DNA of 64,000 bases from Cryptomeria japonica (GCF_030272615.1 NC_081406.1:462178072-462242071), one strand, 5' to 3'; numbered from the stretch's first letter, positions 33,115 to 45,439 are shown. Notes: generated by a model from the sequence alone, not told the origin. A program made the numbers and translations.

Positions 33115-34353
33115 CTTATGGAGATTCAAGATTGAAAATGCTTTAAACTATGCAATGCAAGTGTAAAATAAAATAAATATGATATTTTATGTAATTAACT
33201 AAGATTAATTTTAGCCAAAAGACAATGTGAGTTATGCTAGAATGCTCTCTAAAATTCACTATAAGTTAGATGCATACAAGATTTCAGGATCTCGATTATG
33301 AAGAAATGAGGTCTATTTATACGTAAAATGGAGCAATGGAGGGTTGAGATTAAGTATTCTCATCAAAGGTCAGGATTGATGGGTTTATGGTCCATGTGAG
33401 GGATTTTAATCCAATCCAAGGATGACAAATGTCAACAAGAGATGGGTTGATAGGAGTGGGAATATGCATTAAATGCTTGACATGACTTAAGGGTTAACTT
33501 TGGAGTTAAGGTTAATGTTGAGTTGAATTAATAAACCCATTATCTAATAAATAATGCATTTATCCAATGGATAAACTCTTGTGCAAGAGTTAGTGAGGAT
33601 AACCATGGTCAAAGCAATAAATGCTTGAAGAGACCCATGAGTTAAATGAGGGTTGAGTTAGAGGTAAAGTCTCTAACCATGGGGGCAAGTGGATTTAACC
33701 ATAAATGGTTATGTAAGAGCCATTAATGGTCATTTAAGAGCCATTAGTGATTTGGAAGACTTTAGAGGTTATCTTGTTGAACACATAAAGCATTAAATGA
33801 TTTTCAAAGACTTTGAAGGCTTTGAGAAGTGACTCCAAGTTTCTTAGGAATGTGATAATATTTAGGGGATGGGATTAGGCTAATTAGGAATGGTTTATAA
33901 AGTGGTTAGAAGGGTCTAGAAGGGGGTTTAGGATTGCAAGTGAGTTTGGTGGGTGAGGGAAAATAGGATTTTAAATTAAAATAAAATTAATTTATTTCAA
34001 TTGTGGTTGCAACTTGCATTTGTAGGAGAATGCAAGTGGGGGGGATTTAATGATTTAAATAAATGTTTTAATTATTTATTTAAAAGAGGAAAGGGAATTA
34101 AATTAAATAAATATGATTTATTCATTTAATTGATTGTGAATTTGGTTTAATGAATTAATTAAAATAAATTAAATAATTTAATTAATTAATAGGAGAATGG
34201 TTGAGGAGGAATTAATTAAATGTTAATTTAATTAACTGTTGGCTAGTGGGTTTATTAATCAAATAAATAGTAAATATTCATTTAATTAAATGGACAAATT
34301 TATGTGACTATAGGATGTAATTTTCCAAAGTATGCATAATTGAGATATCCTAC
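33115..34353 (-). repeat. LTR-like non-coding block
   Basis: No reading frame. On the minus strand it would begin TGTAGGATATCTC at 34353 and has a good TATA element at 33321-33313, followed by a transcribed-looking stretch. Short internal repeats such as AAGAGCCATTA (33714 and 33740) occur. A partner LTR is not in the window, so this is a solo LTR or a truncated end. Confidence 0.45.
33313..33321 (-). promoter_or_regulatory. TATA box of the LTR-like block
   Basis: The minus strand reads GTATAAATAGACC, a near-ideal plant TATA element, about 1.0 kb from the presumed LTR start. Confidence 0.55.
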
Positions 34354-34598
34354 ACTACTGGGCAAGTGGTTTGTAATAGCGGAAGTGATATTGAAGTGAA
34401 TATGGGATTGTATGCACTACCTACAATAAATGTGCGACTCAATGACTGTGCACCTTCTTCATTGGAGAGGTAAAAGAAGATGAAGGTTGCCACGAATAAA
34501 AGGCTAACTTCAATTAAGGTCAAATATTTGTCATGAAAGGTGAATGTTTGTTCATATATGTGTTTGCATTGCATATTACTCTTTCTACTCCATAGGAT

Positions 34599-34860
34599 TC
34601 TACGTTGATTGTTCCATCCATCTGATGTTAGGCTGATGCTGATGGGGTTAGTGGAGGGAGCTCGCAGTTGTCAAGAGCTCTGGCTGACACTGTATGTCGT
34701 GCGCCATAAAAAAGTATCCCTCAAACCTCAGACATCCATTAGGAAGAAGCGACAGAAGGAGATGATGAACAAAAAGTTGAGTGCACTTAGAGACGAGAAG
34801 AAAGTAGGGAAGTCTCCTGATGTGGGGCAGATGCTGGAGGATACCAACAAACATCAATAG
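34599..34860 (+). CDS. Possible first exon of the multi-exon gene
   Basis: An acceptor-like CCATAG precedes 34599, and the TAG|GTAATAC at 34861 would be the donor. The frame holds a basic helix, RKKRQKEMMNKKLSALRD. The frame closes exactly at the junction, so the exon model is uncertain. Confidence 0.35.
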
Positions 34861-35114
34861 GTAATACAGATAGTTTTACAGTGACAAAAGGAGTTATAAA
34901 TCTCTTGTTATTCACTTTTCCAGAATTTCCAAAAAAAAAGTCACGGATAAATCCGCCCATCTCGATCAAGGATCTCTAATTTTTGAAAAATTTTGTGTTT
35001 TCAGATTTTCATGTTCTTGATGGGCAGTTTAATTTGTAGCTAGTTTTCCCTCATATGGTTTCATATGGTTTAATTATGCAGTTACACTCCTTTTGAATGT
35101 ACACTCTTTTGCAG

Positions 35115-35234
35115 CATACTATTGTAGAAGGAAACGTTGATGGGAAGAAACATTCCAAAAGAAACGACAGTGACTTTGTAACTGCATACCATGATGGGGA
35201 TGAAGGGGATAATGTGTGTCAGCCACCTATTTTG
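35115..35234 (+). CDS. Internal exon, 40 codons
   Basis: TTTGCAG|CAT opens it and TTTTG|GTATTG closes it. Forty codons in phase 0: HTIVEGNVDGKKHSKRND… It is acidic in its second half. Confidence 0.5.
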
Positions 35235-35334
35235 GTATTGTTCTATTGCATTGACATGAATTGATTTAGTTATGTTGATGGCCAACTATACAAAAATATT
35301 GTTTACGTTAGCACATGGATACGTACTCATGCAG

Positions 35335-35598
35335 CCAACTGTGAAAGATGAGGAAGATTGTATCTATGAAGACGAACACACTCTTGTTGTTGGAGATGAA
35401 CTGCACCTTCAACTCGATGGGAAAGTTTTTGATAAAGGTATTGTTGATGGGGTTGGGAGGGGTGTACGATGTCACAAAAATTCGCTCCAACAAGGTTGTG
35501 CTAAAGTCCGAATCATGGATGTCTTTGATGGAAATGCTTTGCTGCCTTATCCACATTCGTTCTCTGAGTCATTATCAGACTCCCTTAAGTCATGGAAG
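35335..35598 (+). CDS. Internal exon, 88 codons, core domain
   Basis: It is bounded by CATGCAG|CCA and GGAAG|GTATGG. Phase 0, no stop. It holds GDELHLQLDGKVFDKG, GCAKVRIMDVFDGNALLP and SDSLKSWK. This is the best-preserved part of the gene. Confidence 0.55.
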
Positions 35599-35741
35599 GT
35601 ATGGGATATCAAATACCTCATCTATGTCCCATCTATGGTGAGATTGCAAGACCCTTTCCTCTATTCTCTCATGCGACCATTTAACTTTTTTGAATGCAAC
35701 AATATTGGTAGCAGTCATTTGATGTCGCTTTTATGTGGTAG

Positions 35742-35876
35742 GTTATAGTTGTCGAAACTGTTGAGCCAAAAAATTAGGATATTAAATGCAATCCTGTGAT
35801 CAGACGAACAAGTGTGAGGCTACAAACACTTGGCATCACCCCTCTTGAGTTACATAAGAACCCAAAGAATCGTCAG
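35742..35876 (+). CDS. Internal exon, 45 codons with one TAG
   Basis: It is bounded by GTGGTAG|GTT and CGTCAG|GTATTC. Phase 0: VIVVETVEPKN, a TAG at 35775, then CNPVIRRTSVRLQTLGITP. Confidence 0.45.
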
Positions 35877-37009
35877 GTATTCTACTTTGGTGTCAACTCT
35901 ATTGCACAAAATAGTCAGAGGAGGCAATAAATATATTTTTGTTGTGTATGTCCTCCTTATGGGACCCAAAATAGAAGCTTGAAAGCTTAGACAATAGACA
36001 ATAATAATTATAGCCAGATACTTTAGTGGAAGAATACTCTTCATAAACCATTTGCACCTTATCTCAACTGCTTGGAAGCTAAAATTTGTTTAAACATTGT
36101 GTGTATTTGTGAACAATTATTTTTGCATTTATTATTTGTTTGTGCATACATACGATTAATTATTTATGCCTTTTTTCATTGTTTGTGTGTATATTATAAT
36201 GCATCCCAGGGGATACCATGGTGCAACATCCTAATCTTCCTTGTAATATAATGCAACATAGCCTTCTCAAATTATCATACTTCATAAATTTCTCTGTGTT
36301 TCTATAATTTGGTTTCATATATGTTACTGCCATGTTTTCCATGTCTCTTCTTTTGTCCAAGTGTATACTGAATTTGTTTGTTGTAATTGTCGAGCATGTC
36401 CTGTTTCCGTTGTAAGTTATGACAGTTGAATAAATTTTATTTATTGAATATTTTTTAAACATACCACCTGAAATGAATTAATAATTTAAATTAACAATAT
36501 AAACACACAAAATTATGAGACCAACACAAAACTTTTATGAAAAGGATGTTTAATGAGTCAATTGAAAACTATAGGTGGGGGATTAATGAGTGATCGAGTC
36601 GGTTTCCGCAGAAGTGCATTCCCAATTTCAAGGTACCATGGCACCTACTGCCCCCTCCCCTAGACAGCTATTCTACATCCAAAATGTTAAAATCGCACCT
36701 CGTGTTATTGACCTTTTCACGTGTTATTGCTAGTTGATTTTGTGTGTATGTGTTGTGATTTTGCGAAATGCCAATAAAATGATGTACTATTTTAAGATTT
36801 TGGAGGAAGAGTAACTGCAACCCCGATTGTTGGGCCACTGAGCATCACATATTTAGTTTAGAATTGTAGTTTCTTATTTTTAGATAAAAATGGAAGACAA
36901 ACTTGGTCATTTCATGTTTGTCTACACTTTTCTTTCATGCATCTTTCATTGTCTTACATTTTTTTTCTTTGTTGTCTACTAATATGCCTTCTTTTGTTAA
37001 TGTTTACAG
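35877..37009 (+). other. Intron-like stretch, no gene seen
   Basis: AT-rich, between donor CAG|GTATTC and acceptor TTTACAG|GG. A 21-base micro-exon (36612-36632, between GCAG and GTACC) is conceivable but unsupported. Confidence 0.4.
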
Positions 37010-37700
37010 GGATGACAATGGGAAAAGAAGGGGCAAGCAAAAAAAGGTCGCTGAAACACATCTTGAGGTGGATGGAAAGCCTAAAAAGAGTTCACCCAGG
37101 CTTGAGGCCTCAAATGTTTACAGCTTTGATGGGAAAGGGAAGACGACAACAAAAGCAGCACCTAAGCATGGGGCCTCCAATGTTCTCACCTCTCATGGTT
37201 TAGGGAAGATGACAACAAAAGCAACACCCCCCTTGCCAAAGTTGAAGGATAGCCAGAGCCCTCATTGCATGACCAATCTAAAGTTTGATGCACTTTATGT
37301 ACAATTGCTAATGGACAAGGTTCAAATTACTGAGGCTGAAAGCGAAAGGCTGAAAAAAATGGTCACTGATCTGGAAAGGAGATGCAGTGAACTCACGAAG
37401 AATATCATGGAGTTGACCAATAGGAATGTCAAGTTGGAGATGGAAGTGCGTAAACACCAGATGTTGATAGAGAAAGTGGAGGTAGTGCGTGAGGCGATAA
37501 TGAAACATAATTTTTTTTTGCTGACCAGTTTAATAACATGTTGGATGCATGTGAGACAAACATTGAACACTGGAAACAAAGGTTCAAGGAGGTAGTTGGT
37601 CTGGCAAGTGATGAATTTGATGAAAAGGGTTTGCCTCCCATTACCGTGAGGAGTGGGGGACTAAAAAAAATATTAATTAGTTATCGTTTGCCTTCATAAG
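37010..37700 (+). CDS. Last exon: basic repeats and coiled coil, one frameshift
   Basis: A strong acceptor, TGTTTACAG|G, precedes 37010. The frame runs DDNGKRRGKQKKVAETH, then a duplicated 22-residue module, then a heptad-rich coil (ERLKKMVTDLERRCSEL, NRNVKLEMEV). At the nine-T run (37511-37519) the frame is lost. With one more T it would continue FADQFNNMLDACETNIEHW and end near 37699. The coil suggests a dimerising nuclear protein. The frameshift is a homopolymer slip, so it could be recent or a sequencing artefact. Confidence 0.5.
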
Positions 37701-37859
37701 AGGCTTGTTCTGCTATAAAACTTATCTAGATTATATGGCTGGCTTCTCATCAATAAGACGTTAGAAATGATGTAGACTATTTGCCAAATAATAAAAAGAC
37801 ATTTTGAATTGAAATGGGAATGTTATATTTCAATGAATCCCATGTTTATTGTATCATGT

Positions 37860-38230
37860 ATGGTTGTTCTATGTAAATCACATTGAAGTTAATTTAAACA
37901 AGTTGAATGGTTATTTTCAACATCATAGATTTAAATCATTCAAAAATATTCAACGGTAATTTTGAATAAATCAGATTGAGTTATTTTGAACTCCTTAACT
38001 TGTTTTCTGCATGCTTATTTTCAATAAAACAAATTGTTTTGATTTGAACATTTTTAATTGTTGTTAAAAACAAATATGATAGATTACATTTACACATCTT
38101 CACTAGTTACAAATATGGTTGAGTTCATTTAAACACCTTGAACGGTTACAATATTCAATGCATCAGATTGAGTTGATTTATACATTTTGAATGTTTTATC
38201 GTATTCAGGTAATTTAAACATCTTTCATGG
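37860..38230. repeat. Degenerate repeats of a TTGAGTT..TTTAAACA..TTGAA word
   Basis: Diverged units with CAGATTGAGTT, AATTTAAACA, CTTGAACGG and TTATTTTCAA recur about every 60-100 bases. Boundaries and period are not sharp. Confidence 0.45.
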
Positions 38231-38403
38231 GTATTTTTACTGTCTTTTTATATTACATCATGATGGAGAGCATCTACACATAATGATCATCTGACACACA
38301 CGTTGACACCAAATCCTCTCAACACTACTCTTTCTTTGACTGAGAGACAAAACAATCATCAAATCTCTTCAAACCCACGTGCAATCTATTTGTAATACCC
38401 CTG

Positions 38404-38553
38404 CAATTTTATTGACTCATCGAGTTACTGACACGTCATGTTATTAACCCGTCCTATTATTGACTTGTCAAGTTACTGACTTGGCATGTTTTTGACTCGT
38501 TGAGTTATTGGCACATCATGTTATTGACTTGTCGAGTTATTGACACGTCATGT
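38404..38553. repeat. Small block of the 16-bp TGTTATTGAC satellite
   Basis: About nine diverged copies of the unit that fills 44645-45432, such as GACACGTCATGTTATT and GACTCGTTGAGTTATT. It lies about 0.7 kb beyond the 3' end of the left gene copy. Confidence 0.85.
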
Positions 38554-39260
38554 TTGTTTGTGTTCAAATTAACAGGCTCCTATACTCTAGAAAAATAACC
38601 ACTGACTCATGGTTAAGAAATAGGACTAGATTTGGCCAATGAACAAAGCGTAGTACCTTGACTAAAACTTTCTACTCTTTAGGCTCTTGAAAACCTAGGT
38701 GGGTATCCCTATAATAGTGTTTCTTTGATGTTATCACTCTTTTGACAAGACATCGTACTTTAAGCAAATGTTTCAATGCAAATATACCAAGGAAATAATG
38801 AAAAAACACGTACTCTTGCCTCAAACCTTAGCTTATGTCATCTTTTAGTACATTGAAACTGGTTCTAATATATGCTACTCCTAAACCAATCCTTATACTG
38901 AAAGCAAATAGATTTTAATGATTGATTCTGAAACTTAGGAAACATGACCAATGCTTATCTCTTAGGGATTACAAAGTCAGAGCAAGCTCACTACACTCAC
39001 AACAATGTGCACTTTATCTTTTAAGATTTAGATCTTTGAATATAAATGCCTTACGTAAATATTCGGCCTAAAAAACACACTCTCAACTCATCTCATACCA
39101 ACTCATACTATGTTACTATATTCTTGATAGAATTTAATTCATTTTTTGCAAATGAAACCTATCAAAACATACACATTCTCACTTTGAGAAGACAAGCTTA
39201 AAACACTCCTAGTATTTAAAACTCATATAACACATGATCCAACAATATGATCAGAATAGA
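38554..39260. other. No gene seen
   Basis: Sequence between the small satellite block and the 3' end of the left inverted copy. I find no frame, no repeat and no match to the right copy here. Confidence 0.4.
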
Positions 39261-39720
39261 AAATGTATTCTTATTAATCTTCAGAGTAAAATAAGTACAT
39301 TCACAAAATTGTAGTGCAACTTTCTGTGATAACTTTGTCTTTCTATTAAGCTCTTGTCCTAGTACATATGATCACAAAAAATTTAGAATAGTACTCAAGG
39401 CCCTGAATTCCATTTTATAACACAAGGGAGAAAAACAAGCTTCAGGACAATGAGTAGACAAAAATGAAACCCTAACTAGGAAGAAGTATGATAAAAAAGT
39501 GTCCTTGTAGGCGTGCCCTTCTCTCGTTGAGTCACTCATTCTTTGTTGCTGAGAATTCCTTTTCTGAGGCTGAAGGCCTGCAGATGATTGTTCCTGGCGG
39601 TCCTTGTGTGTTGTATCATGTTAGGTCCAAAAAGTGGGTTGAGGGTGATGGCAGTTGATATCTTGAAAACTAGGATGATGGCCGGTGAAAGTTGTTAGCA
39701 TCCTTCCAAAAATAACACTG

Positions 39721-42700
39721 TCATTCAAAAATTACAGGGGGACAAAAAGGTAAAAATAGCGAGTACTCTTCCTCTTCCTCTTCCTCTAAGCCTTGTTGGA
39801 GGACAATATAAAACTTAGTGTACCATCCATCCATCTTGCTAATTGGCCAATCAAAATTTATTAGGCCTTGCAACCTATTTATTGTAGTCAAAGTTGCTTG
39901 AGGTGGGACCCCTACTGCATCCACAACAAATTTACGATACAACACATCTACATCCATGATCCTATCCAAAATTGTACCATAGGAAGCTTCTTGATCTGGA
40001 TCAAATTACAATGCTTTAAGGACTCCTTTTGTAGCCTTTTCAAAATCTTCACACCAAGAGTTTAGGTCCTTAACTGTTGCATCAGTGTCAAAATTGATGG
40101 GATATCCCATCGCTATAGCCCATTGAGTGACTCAAACCTATCACTCATTTCTTTCTTTTCCTTCTCAATGTTTGGGAGATCCTTAATAAATTGATTATAA
40201 TTCTTCCATGTTATTTCAATTTCTTTTGCCTTACTCCCTTTATTTTGAGATGCCAAAATAATCTCCTTCAATTGTTGCCCCTTTGGAAACCAAGTGGCTC
40301 TAATAGGCTGAAAGAATGAAAAAATGAAATCCAAATCACTATTGATTTTGGTTAGAAAAGAAAAAATAGCATGGACCTCCTCTAATTTGTCCATCACTCT
40401 ATCGTCTACCTTCAAAATTGAAGCCTTTATGATCTCATAGTAATTCTTTGAAGCTTCCTCTTTGGCTTCTTGTAGCTCCTTAGTGGCCTTTTCTAATTCT
40501 TCAAGCCTTATTCCTCTTCAGGTCCTTGTCTCAGCTTTAATCAATTTTTCTTTCAATTTGCAATTTTCAATGAACAATAAATGATAACTATGATTAAGCT
40601 AGGCCAAACTATTCCTGAGAGTAATGTGCTTTGCTTCTAAATCCTATAGCATTATTTGAGCAAATTGGGCTGCATGGGAAGTCAGAGAGACAACCTCGTC
40701 TGCAATGGTGTCAGTGGATGTCATCAAAATTGCTTCGCCCGTCTATTCTTCAAATCCAAATGGAACAATTGGTCAATTGACATTTGATCCTCTAGACCAA
40801 ATTAAAAAGGCTTTGGTATCTACATTTATCCTGGACCCATAGTTTTCATATTCTTTAACATATCTCAAGTCATTTTACCTGATTACTTGGTCTAACAAAA
40901 ATATTTTTCTATGGTCCCATCCTCAGACTAGAAGCATGCTACTTTTCGAAAACATTTCTCTCACCTCCTTAGAGATACATTGAATATTATTGGGGTCTAC
41001 ATTTATTTCTTCCCCCTCAGCTGCATTTCTCAATTTCTCTTTGAGCATAAAAGATTTGAATTCAGGGGAGTTCACAAAATTGTCATCAGACATGAACTCC
41101 CTTGAGACAACCATTATTTTATCATCCACCTCATGTGTAGAGATGACACTAGGAACCAAAGCTCTATCCATGTCATCCAACTACTTTGTTCCTTCATCCT
41201 CATTGAAAAAATCTGTAGGAGGGGAAGGAGGGGGCACATTGGGGTCGTCAGTCTCAAGGATGTCTACAAAATTTGAGATCTTTGTTTTTCCTCTCTCTAC
41301 CCTTCTTATTTCTCCCACCATTGGCACTTTATCTTTCATTGCTGATTTGGAAGACTCGGGTTGCCCTTCTTCTATGATAATCACCCCTTTTTTGGAGAAT
41401 GTGGGGATATCAGCAATAGGCTGCTCTTGAAATTTTTCTCCCTTATCCTTGGCTTCCTTCCTCTGAATATTATTTTTTATTATATCATCAGCATGTCGAA
41501 GGAGAATGATCATTCTAGCAAAGTTAGATTGAAATTCCTCTCTGAGAAGCCCTTTGTAGTTTTTGTCTTCTGCCATTCTCTCTTGATCTATCTTTTTCAA
41601 CAACTGCCACTTCTTCTTCCTTTGGATGGCTTCACCTGGTAGAGAATTTCTCAGGAAGTCTTCTATCTCATAGAATTAATGCTGCTAGCTCCTTTCTTTG
41701 AGCTTATTTAGCCTTAAGTCCCCTATGTACCCCTCAAGATCATAATTTATGGCTATAGCCACCTTAAAACTATAGTTTTTGATCAAAATATCCTAGATCT
41801 TTTCCAAATTATCACATCCAATGGTGAATTCTTTGAAGCTAGCGGCTTTGGGGAGATGCTTCCCCTTTCTTTCTGGGATTTGGTCCTTATCTACCCACAT
41901 CATTTTCCACATGAATTCCAAGAATGAAAGTCTAGGAGATACAAAAATTGGTAGCCTATGAGGAGCCTTCTTAAAACCATAGCACCTTATAATTGTGAAG
42001 TCATCATAAAAGAATAAGTCTCAAAAACTATGGCTTAAAGCTCCCTCTACATACTATACATCTAAGGCTATGAAGCTTTTATTCTTAATACCTTAATTAT
42101 ATGTGTAGGCAGCCTTGTTATCACTACACCCAACATATCCAAAACCCTTTTGACAAAATAATCAAAGAATAAAAAATAATCCCCAAAGAGAGAGCCCTTA
42201 TCCCATACTTGTATCCATCTCTGAACATGCCATGGTAACCCTGCTTGTGGATCTAGAATTCTGATGTTTAGCTTTGGTGACCATGTTGACCTATTCTGAT
42301 ACAAAATGAGATGGCACACCAAAGAATAGTTCTTGAAATCCAATGGAATTCTTTCGTCCTTTGCCTTTATTAGGCTCTCATGTAACTTGGCTTGGAGAAT
42401 TGTAGCAAAATAAAAAATTTAATTGGTGGTAGGGTGTTGAATGGATATTGCCAACATCATGTAATCTAATAGCAACAAAGTAAGCCCACAATATTCTCCT
42501 AAGACTTGGCACAGAGCATATTATGTCCTTATTAAATAAGTCTCAAACTTATCTAATACAAAAGGCTTAGTCTTAGAGGGCAGGATGGGTTGGATATAGC
42601 TTGGGGAAAACTTGGGTAGATAGTCCCTCCTGATTTTCATCTTGTTCTTTTCATGCATCCTCAACAAGGCCTTCTTGTTGATCCCCTTAATGGCTAACCT

Positions 42701-43564
42701 ATCCAGCCCAAAGCATTGACTGATAGCCTTCTGAGAGATCTCCAAAATAACCTATCATTGAAGGTCTCTGACAACAAATATTGGGGGGTCAAATCTCTTG
42801 GCCAATTCCCTAATCAACATTGGTTCAATAAATAGATTTGGGACCACTAGCCTTCCTAAGTTCAATTTCTAGGGGTTGGATATTGGGCTAGGTTGGTCCC
42901 TATTTCCATAAAAGGTGTGGAAGACATCCCACCCCCTATGTCCCATGATGACATCCTTGCATCCAACCTCTGTGTTGCCCTACACTTTCTTGGTCAACTC
43001 CAATGAGATTGAGCCAGGGAATAGGTCTAGCAAATCCTGGCTCAAGACTCGGGTTGCTATGATATGCCTCCTAGCCAATTCTTCCAATTTAATCATTGTT
43101 TCCCTTTCCACTTCAGCAATTGTCGTAGGAGTTTCAACTAGTGCTATTGGTTTCTCTCGAGGTTGTGAGGCTTCCTCTGCAACAGAGGAAGATTCAACCT
43201 TCCTTTTGGGAGGGGTTCTCTTCTTTGCTTCCCTCTTTTTTGGTGGCTCCTTTGCCTTCTCTGCAACTTCTTCCAATTCAATCACAAGAGGGGTCTGTTG
43301 GGTAGGTATTTCTTTTGTGGAAGCTCAAGCCTCACCATCCTTCTTTGATTTCCTTTTCTTGGGAGTGGGCTTCCTTGCGTTTGGGGTCGGGGCTTCTTCC
43401 TATGTTTTCTCCTCTGAAACTATAGTTGTAGCCTTCTTTGCTTCCCTCTTCCTCTTTGTTTGCTTGGGGGAAGCACTGACTTTATCCTCTTTAGTTTGTG
43501 TAGGAGCTGATTTAGGGTTTGGCTCAACAGCAGGGCTTGTGGTTTTCTTAATGGGGGAGGGCAT
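39721..43564 (-). pseudogene. Gene copy L: intronless ORF, function unknown, broken
   Basis: I do not recognise the family. The start MPSPIKKTTSPAVEPNPK at 43564 matches the start of copy R. Order: Lys/Pro-rich linker (KKRTPPKRKVESSS), GHRGWDVFHTFYGNRDQ, LDRLAIKGINKKALL, FETYLIRT, YSLVCHLILYQNRSTWSP, LPWHVQRWIQVWDKG, a central region with DDPNVPPPSPPTDFF (near 41230), then a helical C-terminus ending WYTKFYIVLQQGLEEEEEE. About 1,280 codons. At least ten stops and several frameshifts. There is no intron sign over 3.8 kb. The architecture is like an LTR-element accessory gene or a retrogene; no LTR was found at the arm ends. RNA or DNA binding is only a guess from the basic linker. Confidence 0.6.
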
Positions 43565-44640
43565 ATCTAATTTACAAAGAGCAGGAAATAAAAAAACTAG
43601 GGATCTAAAACACCTACAACTTTACATGGGAAATTCAACCAAATTTACATAGAGGGTGCTTGAATTTTACTTATTGTGTTGTTGCTTGTTTTTCGACACC
43701 TTAAGATTGCTTGAATTTGCTTTCATTTTGCTCTGCAACTGCTCTTTGATCACCTGAAAGCTTGGTGAAGACAAATGTAGTGGAGTTTCTTCTTTTATTG
43801 CGATGCTACTAATTCATTCGTGCGAAGCAAAGTTGTTGTTTGCTTCAAAAAATTGAATTTCCACTGAAGATGATCAACTGAACGACCACGATCAACCTCC
43901 AACCAATGAGTTGGTGCCCTTGTATTTCCTCTTTGGCCACCTTTGCAATAAATTCCATGAATTCATCATATTCTCTTTTCCCAAGCGTTATCTTGCAACT
44001 TCTTGCTGCTCCAGGTTAAATTTATCACCATCTTCGGCTTTGTTTCTCATCTCGGGGCTCATTTCTTTGATTCTTTTATCTCTCTGAGATAAGAATTACT
44101 TTGAATTTCTTCTTGTCTTCTTATCCTGTGCCTCTTTTCTTTGACCTTCATGTTTCTCCAGGATAAATATTTCATTGCTCAGTTACTAGTTTTCTTATCC
44201 CGGAGCCCAAGTGTCTATGTGCATATTCTCACTGAAACCTAAAGTATTTCTTTGTATATGCCCTCTATTCCTCCAAGATAAATTTTTCTTTGTTCCATCC
44301 TACTTCCTTATCCAGAGACCACAAGATATTCTTTGCTAACCTCCATGGGATAATATTTTTCTGTCGATGACCTTATATTCTTTTCCTGGAACTCAATCTT
44401 TATTCTTGATAAGTCACCAGGGACAAAGAAAGCCCTCTTTGTTTCTTTGTAAAATTATCCTGGGGCCATTCATAGCTCACTTGAAACCTCCCTAGGGAAT
44501 TTTTTCTATAGTGATTTTACTCTTCAGAACCTCAGGATAGAACTTTATACCCTTCCGACTCTTTGTTAAGAGTTCTCCCGAGCAGCCTTTGGATGCTGTC
44601 TTGTGCTTCCCAAGATAACTCTTCCTCCTTTGTATCGATT
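43565..44640 (-). promoter_or_regulatory. 5' region of gene copy L, rich in TTATCC/GGATAA words
   Basis: Homologous to 45440-46615. On its own strand it is made of diverged units with words such as CCAGGATAA and TTATCCTGG. GGATAA is the core of the plant I-box/GATA type of site. The stretch next to the ATG is a likely 5' UTR. No frame is seen. Confidence 0.45.
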
Positions 44641-44644
44641 GCTT

Positions 44645-45432
44645 ATGTTATTGATAGATCATGTTGTTGACCCGTCATGTTATTGAATCATCATGTTACT
44701 CATCAAGTTATGGACACTTCATGTTATTGACACATCATGATATTTACACATCATGTTATTGATACGTCATGTTATTGACCCATCATGTTATTGACCCATC
44801 ATGTTATTGACTCTTGATGTTATTGATGCGACATGTTATTGAATCATCATGTTACTCATCGAGTTATTGACACATCATGTTATTGACACATCATGTTATT
44901 GAATCATCATATTATTGACTCGTCATGTTATTGACACGTCATGTTATTGACCCATCATGTTATTGACTCATTATGTTATTGACTCATCACATTATTGACT
45001 TGTCATGTTATTGACATGTCATGTTATTGACCCGTCATGTTATTCACACGTCATGTTATTGACTTGTCATGTTATTGACATGTCATGTTTTTGAGTCATC
45101 ATGTTATTAACACATCATGTTATTGACACATCATGTTATTAACTCGTCATGTTATTGACATGTCATGTTATTGGCATGTCATGTTATTAACTCATCATGT
45201 TATTTACCCATCATGTTATTGACTCATCATGTTATTGACTCCTCATGTTATTGGCTCATCGAGCTATGGACAAGTCATTTTTTTGATTTGTCATGTTTTT
45301 GACATGTCATGTTATTGACATGTCATGTTATTGACACGTCATGTTATTGACACGTCATGTTATTGACATGTCATGTTATTGACTCATCGAGTTATTGACA
45401 CGTCAAGTTATTGACTCGTCATGTTATTGACA
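44645..45432. repeat. Satellite, 16-bp unit TCATGTTATTGACNYR
   Basis: About 49 tandem units. The 12-base core TCATGTTATTGA is well kept, while the four bases that follow vary among CACG, CTCG, CCCG, CACA, CTCA, CATG and others. Some units carry TCGAGTTATTGAC. The period is not a multiple of three, so it is not a coding repeat. It sits at the hinge of the inverted pair. Confidence 0.95.
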
Positions 45433-45439
45433 TGTTGAT

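Larger units (their letters stand above)
34599..37700 (+). pseudogene. Multi-exon gene relic with coiled coil; CACTA-protein-like core
   Basis: The gene is split by introns with normal GT/AG sites. Exons I can support are 35115-35234 (40 codons), 35335-35598 (88), 35742-35876 (45) and 37010-37700; a possible first exon is 34599-34860. The first three internal exons are all phase 0. The core exon has GDELHLQLDGKVFDKG and GNALLPYPHSF, a pattern I associate with the C-terminal domain of plant En/Spm (CACTA) proteins and DUF8039-like domains; this is a resemblance, not a match. The last exon has a 22-residue repeat (ASNVYSFDGKGKTTTKAAP, then ASNVLTSHGLGKMTTKATP) and a long coiled coil. One in-frame TAG (35775) and a frameshift in a T run (37511) suggest a pseudogene. 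Confidence 0.5.
39261..44640 (-). repeat. Left arm of an inverted pair (gene copy L with 5' and 3' flanks)
   Basis: This matches, in inverted orientation, 45440-48509 plus 56644-59090. The match covers the 5' region, the coding region and the 3' UTR up to a polyadenylation-like AATAA word (GAAGATTAATAAG here, GAAGATCAATAAAG in the right arm). The arms are diverged by many substitutions and small indels, so the duplication is old. The arms point away from each other, with the satellite at the hinge. Confidence 0.85.

Noticed and set aside
34354-34370. CACTACTGGGCAAGTGG as the terminal inverted repeat of a CACTA transposon enclosing the multi-exon relic
   Set aside because: I found no matching inverted copy with a 3-bp duplication to the right. 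The word also falls at the end of an LTR-like block.
35082-36462. Minus-strand frames opposite the multi-exon relic
   Set aside because: They are short, lack motifs and run opposite to exons with consistent phase and splice signals.
38554-39260. LTR of the left gene copy, because satellite words occur on both sides of that copy
   Set aside because: I could not match this stretch to the region next to the other satellite block, so a direct terminal repeat is not supported.
44645-45432. CRISPR-like array (short repeats with variable parts)
   Set aside because: The unit is only 16 bases with a four-base variable slot and no spacers of 25-40 bases. The context is plant nuclear DNA.
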